NCBI RefSeq assembly: GCF_009789195.1
Contig: NZ_WSTC01000005.1
Location: 62,001 to 126,000 of the forward strand
Source of the DNA: Paenibacillus sp. MMS18-CY102
Lineage (GTDB): Bacteria; Bacillota; Bacilli; Paenibacillales; Paenibacillaceae
DNA: 64,000 bases
Direction of reading: 5' to 3'
The position numbers were made by a program, and so were the translations under genes. The notes beneath the pieces were generated by a model that saw only the letters and a list, made by a program, of their open reading frames with translations, had not been told where the DNA came from and did no database searches. Each line of letters starts with the position of its first letter. The stretch's first letter is position 1. This document shows, one piece after another, positions 1-8,644 of the stretch.

Positions 1-627
1 TTCCGCAATGCCCGCACGCGAGCCAAGCTGCAGCATATGCGCATCGCCCACGTTCGTAATGATTGCAGCATCTGGCGAAGCAATCGTCGATAGCAGCTCA
101 ATTTCGCCAAAATCGCTCATGCCCATCTCAAGCACCGCAATTTCGACCGTTTCATCAAGCTGGAGAATCGTCAACGGCACGCCGATATGATTGTTCAGAT
201 TGCCAGCTGTCTTGTGGACACGGTACATTGTGCCAAGCACAGCGGCAGTCAGGTCCTTCGTTGTTGTTTTGCCATTGCTGCCTGTAATTCCAATAATGCG
301 GATGTTAAGCTCTTCACGGTAAGCCGAAGCAAGCCGTTGGAGAGCTGATAGCGTGTCCGGCACTAGCACAAGCGGCGCTTCCGCCAATTCGTCCGGTACA
401 GGACAGCCCTCTTCCCACAGCGATCCAGCCGCCCCAGCAGCTAACGCCTGTGCAGCAAATTCATGCCCGTCGAAATTTTCTCCGATTAATGGCACATATA
501 ACTGGCCGGGCTCAACTGCCCGGGAATCCTTCGTTATGCCGTTGATTGCAATTTGTGCATCCCGTTGCCCGTTGGCCAGCGTCCCTCCGCACATTCGAGC
601 GATTTGCCCTAAATTTCGTCTTATCAC
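1..627 (-). CDS. murF: UDP-N-acetylmuramoyl-tripeptide--D-alanyl-D-alanine ligase, N-terminal part
   Basis: MurF adds D-Ala-D-Ala to the UDP-MurNAc-tripeptide in the cytoplasm, the last soluble step of peptidoglycan precursor synthesis. Only the first 209 codons lie in the window; the rest runs off the left edge. The translation contains the Mur ligase ATP loop GITGSNGKTTTKDL and downstream AGNLNNHIGVPLT and LEMGMSDFGEIE, typical of MurF. The start is a GTG whose last two bases overlap the TGA of murE (GTGA), with an AAGGGG ribosome binding site inside the end of murE, so the two are translationally coupled. It is the last visible gene of the division cluster. Confidence 0.95.
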   Translation of the reverse strand, partial: MIRRNLGQIARMCGGTLANGQRDAQIAINGITKDSRAVEPGQLYVPLIGENFDGHEFAAQALAAGAAGSLWEEGCPVPDELAEAPLVLVPDTLSALQRLASAYREELNIRIIGITGSNGKTTTKDLTAAVLGTMYRVHKTAGNLNNHIGVPLTILQLDETVEIAVLEMGMSDFGEIELLSTIASPDAAIITNVGDAHMLQLGSRAGIAE

Positions 628-2117
628 GATTTCGTTCCCCTTATCGCTTCTTCCGCCACGAGCCGGTCATCGAAGGAAAATGTTTCTTTCCCAATTTCTT
701 GATACGTTTCGTGGCCTTTCCCCGCAATCAATACTACATCGCCCGGGCTTGCCATTTCAACCGCTTTTTCAATCGCATGCCTTCTGTCTTCGATAAGCAT
801 ATATCGATCAGATGCAATGCCATCCGCCTTCAGCCCTTCTTCTACATCGAGCAAAATCGCATGCGGGTTTTCTGATCGCGGGTTATCGCTTGTGATGACA
901 CATACATCAGCATACTTCGCTGCAATGCTTCCCATAATCGGGCGCTTCGTCCGATCCCGGTCACCGCCACAGCCGAAGACACAAATGATACGGCCTTCTA
1001 CGAATTCCTTAACGGTGCGAAGCACGTTTTCCAGCCCATCCGGCGTATGCGCATAATCGACGATGACAGCGTATGGCTGCCCTGCATCTACCGATTCCAC
1101 GCGGCCAGGAACGCCTGGCAAAGCTTCAAGGCTTTGCTTGATCGCCTCTATGCTGATGCCCTCAAGCAATGCAACCGACGTAGCAGCCAGCGCATTGTAC
1201 ACATTGAACTTGCCAACCATCCGGATCGAAATATCAGCCCCGCCGCGGAACGTTTCCAAGCGGAATGTCGTGCCTCTCGACGTTATTCGAATGTTGCTTG
1301 CGCGAACATCCGCTTCACGGTCTATTCCATATGTAAGAACCTCAACTGCTGCTGCTTTCGCAAACGTTTCTGAAGCTGCATCATCTGCATTCAACACCGC
1401 ATAGCTGCGCTCTGCCTCCGCCTCGCTATACGTGTTGCCAAGGCGTGAAAACAGCAGTGATTTTGCCGCCGCATACTGCTCCATGGTCCCGTGATAGTCG
1501 AGATGGTCTTGCGTAAGGTTCGTAAACACGCCAATGCGGAAACGGCAGCCCCACACTCGCCCTTGATCCAGCGCATGGGAGGATACCTCCATTGCACAGC
1601 TATCCACGCCGGCATCCGCCATCGCGGCCAAATACTGCTGGAGCTGCAGCGCTCCCGGCGTCGTGCCCGACATCGGAAGCGTCTTGCCCGCATAACGCGT
1701 TTCAATCGTACCGATTACGCCAGCTGATTGCCCGGCGTCCGATAGAATGCGTTCAATCAAATACGTTGTTGTCGTCTTGCCGTTCGTTCCCGTCACGCCG
1801 ATTAGGCGAAGCTTTTGGCTTGGATGATCATAGAAGCGGTCCGCGATGATCGCCATCGCCAAACGCGAATCCTTCACAATTAATTGTGGAATAGCAACGT
1901 CTAGCTTGCGCTCAACGATAAGCGCAGCAGCGCCCTTGGACGCCGCTGCTGCTGCAAAGTCATGCCCATCTACTTTATGGCCGGGCAGACAGAAAAATAA
2001 TGTACCTGGCTGAACGGAGCGAGAATCGTTGTCTAGTCCGGTTATTTGTACATTGCCGTCGCCTTCTAGCTTTGCGGCAACAAACCAATTTGCGATTTCA
2101 TTCAATGTCATGATCAT
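624..2117 (-). CDS. murE: UDP-N-acetylmuramoyl-L-alanyl-D-glutamate--2,6-diaminopimelate ligase
   Basis: MurE adds the third amino acid of the peptidoglycan stem peptide. The protein has the three Mur ligase domains, with the ATP loop GVTGTNGKTTTTYL, and the motif DNPRSE in the C-terminal domain, which in this family goes with meso-diaminopimelate rather than lysine. About 497 residues, usual for the family. Three ATGs lie close together: the first (2126) directly abuts the GGAGGG ribosome binding site, so the second, at 2117 with a 9-base gap, is the best start. It lies between spoVD and murF, as in Bacillus. Confidence 0.95.
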   Translation of the reverse strand: MIMTLNEIANWFVAAKLEGDGNVQITGLDNDSRSVQPGTLFFCLPGHKVDGHDFAAAAASKGAAALIVERKLDVAIPQLIVKDSRLAMAIIADRFYDHPSQKLRLIGVTGTNGKTTTTYLIERILSDAGQSAGVIGTIETRYAGKTLPMSGTTPGALQLQQYLAAMADAGVDSCAMEVSSHALDQGRVWGCRFRIGVFTNLTQDHLDYHGTMEQYAAAKSLLFSRLGNTYSEAEAERSYAVLNADDAASETFAKAAAVEVLTYGIDREADVRASNIRITSRGTTFRLETFRGGADISIRMVGKFNVYNALAATSVALLEGISIEAIKQSLEALPGVPGRVESVDAGQPYAVIVDYAHTPDGLENVLRTVKEFVEGRIICVFGCGGDRDRTKRPIMGSIAAKYADVCVITSDNPRSENPHAILLDVEEGLKADGIASDRYMLIEDRRHAIEKAVEMASPGDVVLIAGKGHETYQEIGKETFSFDDRLVAEEAIRGTKS

Positions 2118-2184
2118 GATGAGCATCCCTCCGTCTCGTTATTACACTATTATGCGCGTTTCGAACCGAAATTCAAATCAAAAG

Positions 2185-4173
2185 TCATTCCGGGCTGGCA
2201 GATGGCGGTTCTCCGTTTCCATGCTGATGCGGCTGGGCGCTTTCACTTAAACTCGCTTCACTGCCGAGATAAATCCGGATGGTCGATCCCTTCTCCACAC
2301 GAGCGCCAGCAGCCGGTGCCTGCCGGATGATCGTTGTGCCTGTGCCAGCCGTGCTTAAGTTGAAGTTCATATTCATGTCTTCATAAATATCAGCTACCGT
2401 CTTGCCTATTAAATTCGGTACAGTGACAATTTTATTCTCGCCCAGCTTGTATTCTTTATCAATCTGCTGCGTGCGCGGCGGAACGCCGAGATAATGAAGC
2501 GAATCTTCAAGAATATTGCGAACGATTGGCGCTGCCACGACGCCGCCGAATTGAATGCCCTGCGGATTGTCGACCGCCAGGTAGACAACGATCTGTGGAT
2601 CATCAGCAGGAGCGAAGCCTACGAACGATACGATATGCTCATTCGGCGAATAACGGCCGTTAATAACCTTTTGCGCCGTACCGGTCTTGCCGCCAACCCG
2701 ATACCCGTCGATGAACGCATTCCCGCCTGTCCCTTGCGCTACGACGCTCTCAAGTGCCTCACGAACCTGCTTAGACGTTGATTCGCTAATGACGGTGCGT
2801 ACGGCTTCTGGATCAATCGATTCTACCGTCTCGCCTGTATCTGGATTAATCCAGCCTTTGGCGACATGAGGTTTATAAAGGGTTCCGCCATTGATGGCTG
2901 CCGCTACAGCGGCAATCTGTTGGATCGGCGTTACGGATACGCCTTGGCCGAATGCGGTTGTCGCCAACTCAACCGGGCCTACGCGGCTCAGCTTGAACAG
3001 AATGCCGTTCTCTTCTCCGCTAATATCGATGCCCGTTTTCTTGCCGAAGCCGAAGTTGCGAATATAATCGAATAGCGTTTCTTTCCCTAAACGTTGGCCC
3101 AAGGCGACGAAGCCGGGGTTACACGAGTTTTGCACAACTTCCAAGAATGACTGGCTGCCATGCCCGCCCTTCTTCCAACAGCGCAGCCGTGCGCCGCCCA
3201 CTTCGACAGCGCCAGGATCGAAGAACCGTTCGTTCTTAAGATCGACCTTCTTCTCTTCAATGGCCGCTGCAAGCGTGATGATCTTGAAGGTAGAGCCCGG
3301 CTCGTAGGTCATCCATACCGGCAAGTTACGATTGTACACTTCGGTCGGGACATTACGGTATTGGTCTGGCTGGAAGGTCGGCCGGCTGGACATGCCAAGC
3401 ACTTCCCCATTTTTGGGGTTCATCGCAATCGCAATAATGTGATCCGGATGAAGCTTTGCCATCGCTTGGTCCAGTTCCCGCTCCATTATCGTCTGAATTT
3501 GCTTGTCTAGCGTGAGCTGGAGGCTTAACCCATCCTTCGGCGCATGGTACGTATCGCCAGAACCTGGCATCAGGTTGCCGGCAGCGTCTGATAGGTACGC
3601 AATGTTGCCGGGAATCCCCTTCAGGTTCTCGTCATATTTTGCTTCAATTCCCGTAAGACCCTGATTATCAATGCCCGTGAAGCCTAACACATGGGCAGCG
3701 AGACTGCCATAAGGATAATAACGCTTATTGTCTTCGCCAATGACGATGCCCGGCAGCGCAAGCGCTCGAATCTGCTGCGCTTTCTCTAATGTCACTTTAC
3801 GCCCGCCGGGCTGTAACTTAACGTTCGTCTCTTTCTTCTTCAGCATCGGCAGCAGCTTCTCCGGCGTCATGCCGAGTAATGGCGCTAACGCTTTGGCCGT
3901 GCCTTCCTTGTCCTTAATTTGAACAGGAATCGCCCAAATGGTCGGCGAGCTAATATTATAAGCAAGCCGTGATCCGTTCCGATCCAAAATTTCGCCCCGC
4001 TTAGGCGTGAACGGCACTTCCCGGCGCCATGAATCTTCCGCTTTAGCTGACAGATCTTCACCCTTCACGAGCTGCACGTAAGCTAGTCGGACAATTAAGC
4101 CCCCGAATGCGATAATGCCGCATAATAATGCGATAAACATGCGCCTTCGCACGGTTACATTCGATACTTTCAC
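2185..4173 (-). CDS. spoVD: Sporulation-type class B penicillin-binding protein SpoVD
   Basis: Class B transpeptidase of about 662 residues. It has one N-terminal membrane segment (MFIALLCGIIAFGGLIV), a dimerisation region, a transpeptidase domain with the active-site SxxK (GSTFKI), an SxN-type motif (NSCN) and KTGTA, then one PASTA repeat and a Pro/Ser-rich tail. In B. subtilis SpoVD makes spore cortex peptidoglycan; the position after pbpB and the single PASTA domain fit SpoVD. The start is taken as GTG at 4173, directly after a GGAGGAG site; a longer reading frame exists upstream but has no such site and would overlap pbpB. Confidence 0.92.
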   Translation of the reverse strand: MKVSNVTVRRRMFIALLCGIIAFGGLIVRLAYVQLVKGEDLSAKAEDSWRREVPFTPKRGEILDRNGSRLAYNISSPTIWAIPVQIKDKEGTAKALAPLLGMTPEKLLPMLKKKETNVKLQPGGRKVTLEKAQQIRALALPGIVIGEDNKRYYPYGSLAAHVLGFTGIDNQGLTGIEAKYDENLKGIPGNIAYLSDAAGNLMPGSGDTYHAPKDGLSLQLTLDKQIQTIMERELDQAMAKLHPDHIIAIAMNPKNGEVLGMSSRPTFQPDQYRNVPTEVYNRNLPVWMTYEPGSTFKIITLAAAIEEKKVDLKNERFFDPGAVEVGGARLRCWKKGGHGSQSFLEVVQNSCNPGFVALGQRLGKETLFDYIRNFGFGKKTGIDISGEENGILFKLSRVGPVELATTAFGQGVSVTPIQQIAAVAAAINGGTLYKPHVAKGWINPDTGETVESIDPEAVRTVISESTSKQVREALESVVAQGTGGNAFIDGYRVGGKTGTAQKVINGRYSPNEHIVSFVGFAPADDPQIVVYLAVDNPQGIQFGGVVAAPIVRNILEDSLHYLGVPPRTQQIDKEYKLGENKIVTVPNLIGKTVADIYEDMNMNFNLSTAGTGTTIIRQAPAAGARVEKGSTIRIYLGSEASLSESAQPHQHGNGEPPSASPE

Positions 4174-4246
4174 TATCGTTCTCCTCCTCCCGACCTTACG
4201 AAAATCGTATTCGGGACAAGGGAGCAATAGAACAAGCCCGCGTCCG

Positions 4247-6496
4247 TTAAGGACTGCCGGGCTTGCTGGATTTATCGCTTTCCGCTCCAGATGCCTTGTT
4301 ATCAGCATCAGTTTTGCTATCAGCAGGAATATCCTTTACATCCGGTGACAGAACGAGTTTCAGTACACGTTCGCCATTCTGTTTCGTTATCGTTTGCGAA
4401 ACCACGTATCCTTGCCCTTCGGTAACCGTACGAATATCTAGCAGCGTGCTCACTTCCATCGCATCCCGCAGTGATGATCCAACCATGTTCGGCACTGCGA
4501 GTTGGTCGCGTTTCTCAGTAATGAGATAGACGCGTTGGGACAAGGAAATAACCGTCCCTGGGCTCGGGATTTGCTGTAGCACAGTCGCCCCCTTGCCTGC
4601 AACCTCGTATTGCAACCCGTTTTTGTCCAGCTTGGACTTAGCATTCGCAAGATTCATTCCGCTGTAATCCGGCATCGTCATCGTAGGCGACTTGCCAGCT
4701 GCGACCGCTTCTTCCGAAACGCCATCCGGATACTGCGGCTTCACGCCCATATAGCGCAGGCTTTGCTGAACGATTTCTTTGAATACCGGTGCTGCCGCTT
4801 TGCCGCCGCCTGCATCTTTATCGTTCGGCTCATCGATAACGACGTAAACGAGAATTTTCGGATTTTCTACCGGCGCGTAGCCGATGAACGACATAACATA
4901 CTTTTCATTGGAATAGGCTCCGATTCCGCCTTTTAATGTATTATCCCATTTTTGCGCTGTACCCGTCTTGCCGGCAACCGTATAGCCTTCGATATAAGCA
5001 TTTTTGCCTGTGCCAATATCCTTGTCGGATACGACCTGCTCCAAGTACTCGCCCACCTTGCGCGATGTTTCCGGCGAAATGACTTGCCGAACGACTTCAG
5101 TTTTACGCACCTCAACCGCTCCCGTTATCGGGTCTTCAATCTGCTTAATAATTTGTGGCTTTAACAGCTTGCCTCCGTTAGCTACAGCAGCAACCGCAGC
5201 TACCTGCTGGATCAACGTAACCGAGACCCCTTGCCCGAACGTTGCATTTGCGTAGTCCCGAGGAAATTGCAATCGAATTCTGCCAGCCAGTTCCCCCGGC
5301 ATTTCGACACCTGTCTTTACGCCAAACCCGAAATTCGTAATATAGCTAAGAAGCTTCTCCTCACCAAGCCCCTCGTAGCCAAGGTGGACGAAAGCAACGT
5401 TACTGGAGCGTTTCAGCCCTTCCAAATAAGTGATTGACCCCCAGCCGCCACGTTTGATGTCCCTGATAACTTCGTGATGCCCGATATCGATCTGACCAGA
5501 CATGTAGCTAGCATTGGGATCAAATATCCCTTCTTGTACGGCAGCAGCCAGCGTGACGATTTTGAACGTTGACCCCGGCTCATATAAGGAGCGAGTCGCA
5601 TGGTTATAGAAGCCACTCGTCTCCTGTGTCCAATACACATTCGGATTCGCGCTCGGCAAATTCGCCAAACCTAAAATCTCCATCGTGTTCGGATCAACCG
5701 CAATAGCCGTGATGCTCTTTGGCCGATAAGTATCATTTGCCTTCTGAATCGCTTGCTCCACATAATTCTGAATTTCAGAATCGATGGTTAACGTTACGTT
5801 CTTGCCATCCCGTGAAGGTTTATAGTCGAGTTTCCCACTGTCCAGTTGGATGCGGTTTCCATCCTTCTGATACTTTCGGTAACCATTCTCGCCCTTCAGT
5901 TCATCGTTAAAGAATGACTCCAAACCCGTTTTTGCATCGCCTTCCTTATCCACATATCCGATTAATTGTGCAGCCATGCTGTTTTTCGGATAATAGCGTT
6001 TCGTCTCATCGATCAAATAAATGCCAACGTCAACGCTCTTCGTCGCTTTTTGCAATTCCAACTTGTAAGCGTCTATTTTATCACCCAATAATTTGTCTAT
6101 CTTCCAACCTTTTGGGCGAACCTCTCTCTGCGGGTATAAGACACCGTTATTTTTTGCTGTCGCAATCGCCCTCATATCTGATTCTGACATGCCTAGCAAC
6201 TGCGCTAGCTTCGAAGATACCTTGTCTGAAATGCCTAGCTTGTCTAGCTGCTTGGGGCTAACGGCCACCGTATACGACTTTCCATCCATCGCCAGCACAT
6301 TGCCATTTCGGTCCAGCAGCTCGCCGCGCTTGGCGACGAGCTTCTCGGATGCCGACCAATACACCTCTGCGTTGCCTAGCCAGAAATCTGCTTTCACTAC
6401 CTGTACCCAATAGAGGCGGCCAATGAGGATAACAAAAAGGAGGGTTACGAACCCTCCGATCATGAAGATCACACGCAATTGTATTCTTTTTCTCAT
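4247..6496 (-). CDS. pbpB: Division-specific class B penicillin-binding protein (PBP2B/FtsI type)
   Basis: Septal transpeptidase of 749 residues. One membrane segment near the N terminus (residues about 10-30), then dimerisation and transpeptidase domains with GSTFKI, RSSN and KTGTAQ, and two C-terminal PASTA repeats (beginning near MTMPDYSGM and LAVPNMVGS). In Bacillus PBP2B works with FtsL, DivIB and FtsW at the septum. It starts 8 bases after the ftsL stop behind an AGGTGA site. Its neighbour spoVD is a paralogue of similar architecture with one PASTA repeat, so this pair reflects an old duplication. Confidence 0.95.
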   Translation of the reverse strand: MRKRIQLRVIFMIGGFVTLLFVILIGRLYWVQVVKADFWLGNAEVYWSASEKLVAKRGELLDRNGNVLAMDGKSYTVAVSPKQLDKLGISDKVSSKLAQLLGMSESDMRAIATAKNNGVLYPQREVRPKGWKIDKLLGDKIDAYKLELQKATKSVDVGIYLIDETKRYYPKNSMAAQLIGYVDKEGDAKTGLESFFNDELKGENGYRKYQKDGNRIQLDSGKLDYKPSRDGKNVTLTIDSEIQNYVEQAIQKANDTYRPKSITAIAVDPNTMEILGLANLPSANPNVYWTQETSGFYNHATRSLYEPGSTFKIVTLAAAVQEGIFDPNASYMSGQIDIGHHEVIRDIKRGGWGSITYLEGLKRSSNVAFVHLGYEGLGEEKLLSYITNFGFGVKTGVEMPGELAGRIRLQFPRDYANATFGQGVSVTLIQQVAAVAAVANGGKLLKPQIIKQIEDPITGAVEVRKTEVVRQVISPETSRKVGEYLEQVVSDKDIGTGKNAYIEGYTVAGKTGTAQKWDNTLKGGIGAYSNEKYVMSFIGYAPVENPKILVYVVIDEPNDKDAGGGKAAAPVFKEIVQQSLRYMGVKPQYPDGVSEEAVAAGKSPTMTMPDYSGMNLANAKSKLDKNGLQYEVAGKGATVLQQIPSPGTVISLSQRVYLITEKRDQLAVPNMVGSSLRDAMEVSTLLDIRTVTEGQGYVVSQTITKQNGERVLKLVLSPDVKDIPADSKTDADNKASGAESDKSSKPGSP

Positions 6497-6504
6497 CTTG
6501 TCAC

Positions 6505-6918
6505 CTAGTTTCTAGCGGTCTGCGCCGACTCGGTGTTTTTTTTGCGAACGGTTATCTCTTTGCCTTTGTCATCTGCCGGAAAAGAATAACCTAGCTTCTC
6601 AGCCTGCTTTTTGAAATTATCAGGGCTCTTCAACGTCTCGACTTGCTGCTGCAATTCTTGGATATCCGTAGCTAGCTTCGATTGCTCATCGGCCATCTTT
6701 TTCGTGTCATATTTAATTTGATACACATCCGCATAACGAAAAACAATAAAAAATAGAACGAGCACAACACCAACAATCGTTAATAAATACCTCAATTTTT
6801 CCCCCATTGGCAGTGTACGTTTCGTAACAACCGTACGTGTCGTTTCCCGGACGACCTGCTTCTGTTGTTCATGCTTACGCTTGGGCTGCAATGCCAAGTT
6901 CCCATTCGTGTAAGGCAT
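6505..6918 (-). CDS. ftsL: Cell division protein FtsL
   Basis: Small bitopic division protein of 137 residues: a basic cytoplasmic N terminus, one membrane segment (LLTIVGVVLVLFFIVF, about residues 45-62) and an extracytoplasmic coiled coil (MADEQSKLATDIQELQQQV). FtsL joins the DivIB-DivIC complex that activates septal wall synthesis. Sequence conservation in this family is low; the call rests on architecture and on the position between rsmH and pbpB. An AAAGGGGGG ribosome binding site precedes the ATG. Confidence 0.9.
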   Translation of the reverse strand: MPYTNGNLALQPKRKHEQQKQVVRETTRTVVTKRTLPMGEKLRYLLTIVGVVLVLFFIVFRYADVYQIKYDTKKMADEQSKLATDIQELQQQVETLKSPDNFKKQAEKLGYSFPADDKGKEITVRKKNTESAQTARN

Positions 6919-6998
6919 GATGATCCCCCCTTTAAAATCCCGCTCAACTGGATCGACGACATGCTCTATATGTTTTATTCATTGTGTCCGAAATTAGA

Positions 6999-7952
6999 TT
7001 AAAGCTTTTCTGCTACACGCAGCTTGGCTGAACGGGCGCGAGGATTTACCTCAAGCTCTTCATCGCTTGGAACGATCGGCTTCCGGTTCACAAGCTTAAG
7101 CGTGCCTTTCCCGCCGCATACGCATAACGGAAAATCTGGCGGACAACTGCACTTTTCTAAGTACTTCGCAAACGTTTGCTTGCAAATCCTGTCCTCCAGC
7201 GAGTGGAACGTAATGACGGATGCACGGCCGCCAGGCTTCAAACACCGTATCGCCTGCTCCAAAGCATCCTCTTCCGCATCAAGCTCATCGTTCACCGCGA
7301 TGCGCAGCGCTTGGAACGTACGCTTGGCCGGATGCCCGCCCGTACGGCGTGCAGCAGCAGGAATGCCTGCTTTGATTAATTCGACGAGCTCGCCTGTCGT
7401 TTCGATCAGCGCCTTCGCTCTTGCAGCACCGATTTCCCGTGCAATTTTGCGCGCAAACTTCTCTTCGCCATATTCCATTAGAATGCGCGCGATGTCGCGC
7501 TCGTCCCATGTATTGACGATGTCGCCTGCTGTTAGCCCGATATCCCTGTCCATCCGCATGTCGAGCGGTGCATCGTGGTTATAACTAAACCCACGCTCCG
7601 CTTCGTCAAGCTGCGGGCTAGATACGCCGAGATCGAACAATATGCCGTCTACTTGCGGAACGCCATCCTTCTGCGGGACGCCCTCACACTCGAGCAGACG
7701 CTGTTCTAGATAACGGAAGTTGCTTTTGATTAACGTGACTTTATCCATGCTGGATGCGAGTCTAACACGCGCATTATCGTGCGCCCAATCATCCTGGTCA
7801 AATGCGATCAACCGACCGCCAACACCTAGCCGGGATACGATCCCCGAGCTGTGGCCTGCACCGCCTAGAGTGCAGTCGACGTAAATTCCATCCGGCTTAA
7901 CGGCTAATCCATCGATCGCCTCTTCCATGAGCACTGTAACATGTTGAAACAC
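6999..7952 (-). CDS. rsmH: 16S rRNA (cytosine1402-N4)-methyltransferase
   Basis: RsmH (MraW) methylates N4 of C1402 in the 16S rRNA P site with SAM. The 317-residue protein carries the SAM loop [24 protein letters not shown] and FHSLEDR, characteristic of this family, and Cys-rich [14 protein letters not shown] near the C terminus. The start is GTG at 7952 with a GGGAGG site 8 bases upstream. It follows mraZ by 42 bases in the division operon. Confidence 0.97.
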   Translation of the reverse strand: MFQHVTVLMEEAIDGLAVKPDGIYVDCTLGGAGHSSGIVSRLGVGGRLIAFDQDDWAHDNARVRLASSMDKVTLIKSNFRYLEQRLLECEGVPQKDGVPQVDGILFDLGVSSPQLDEAERGFSYNHDAPLDMRMDRDIGLTAGDIVNTWDERDIARILMEYGEEKFARKIAREIGAARAKALIETTGELVELIKAGIPAAARRTGGHPAKRTFQALRIAVNDELDAEEDALEQAIRCLKPGGRASVITFHSLEDRICKQTFAKYLEKCSCPPDFPLCVCGGKGTLKLVNRKPIVPSDEELEVNPRARSAKLRVAEKL

Positions 7953-7994
7953 GCGGTAGGCCTCCCATTCCTGCTGTTTATTCTAGCTGATCAT

Positions 7995-8432
7995 CTAAAA
8001 GTTGATATCAAAATCGACGAGCTTTTCGGCGATTTCATTAAATGCTTCCTCAGACTGCTCATAATAGCCAGCCCACGTTTCCTTGCTCCAAATTTCCACG
8101 CGGCTCGAAACGCCTAGCACGACACATTCCTTGTCCAGCTTCGCGTACTCGCAAAGATGCTTCGGCAAATTTACCCTTCCCTGTTTATCCAGCTCGCATT
8201 CGGTCGCCCCTGAGAAGAAGAACCGCGTAATCGCACGAGCGTCCGACTTCATTAGCGGCAGCGCTTTAAGCTTCTGCTCAAGCACACTCCACTCGCTTCT
8301 TGGATACACGAACAAACAGTTATCAAGGCCTCGCGTAACGATGAAGGTGTCGCCAAGGGATTCCCGGAACTTCGACGGAATAATGATGCGGCCTTTGTCG
8401 TCAATGCTGTGTTGATGCTCACCCATGAACAC
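7995..8432 (-). CDS. mraZ: Transcriptional regulator MraZ
   Basis: MraZ is a DNA-binding protein of the AbrB/MazE-like fold with two SpoVT-like repeats, which represses the dcw cluster including its own gene. The 145-residue protein shows both copies of the DxxGR signature ([14 protein letters not shown] and [12 protein letters not shown]). The start is taken as GTG at 8432 (giving MFMGEHQHS, matching the usual MFMGE start) behind GGTGGAG; a longer frame upstream would run through the operator. First gene of the operon. Confidence 0.96.
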   Translation of the reverse strand: MFMGEHQHSIDDKGRIIIPSKFRESLGDTFIVTRGLDNCLFVYPRSEWSVLEQKLKALPLMKSDARAITRFFFSGATECELDKQGRVNLPKHLCEYAKLDKECVVLGVSSRVEIWSKETWAGYYEQSEEAFNEIAEKLVDFDINF

Positions 8433-8437
8433 GACCG

Positions 8438-8484
8438 CTCCACCTCTCCCCCTAAGTCCTCCACATCGCCCCACTTTTCACCAC
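8438..8484 (-). promoter_or_regulatory. MraZ box array upstream of mraZ
   Basis: Read on the minus strand there are GTGGTG (8479-8484), GTGGGG (8469-8474) and GTGGAG (8459-8464) with an exact 10-base period, then a degenerate TAGGGG at the next position and a further GTGGAG (8438-8443) that doubles as the ribosome binding site of mraZ. Short GTGG/TGGG direct repeats in one-turn phasing in front of mraZ are the known binding sites of MraZ. Confidence 0.75.
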
Positions 8485-8585
8485 TAAGTCACACTTATTC
8501 GCCACCTATCATAAAACTCCTTCTCAACTAACGTGATTAAATCATAAATTTTATGTGATAAAACATTAATTACGTAGAAGGCCAC

Positions 8586-8621
8586 AACAAAAAGACGGAT
8601 CGCCCAATGGTGATCCGTCTT
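8586..8621 (-). terminator. Intrinsic terminator after ahcY
   Basis: A 10-bp perfect stem (AAGACGGATC paired with GATCCGTCTT, 8592-8601 and 8612-8621) with a 10-base loop is followed on the minus strand by a short T run. It ends the bshC-ahcY unit and insulates the division cluster. The 8485-8585 stretch behind it is AT-rich and carries a long palindrome (see findings). Confidence 0.85.
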
Positions 8622-8644
8622 AAGTCCTACTTCTATAGTCTTGA

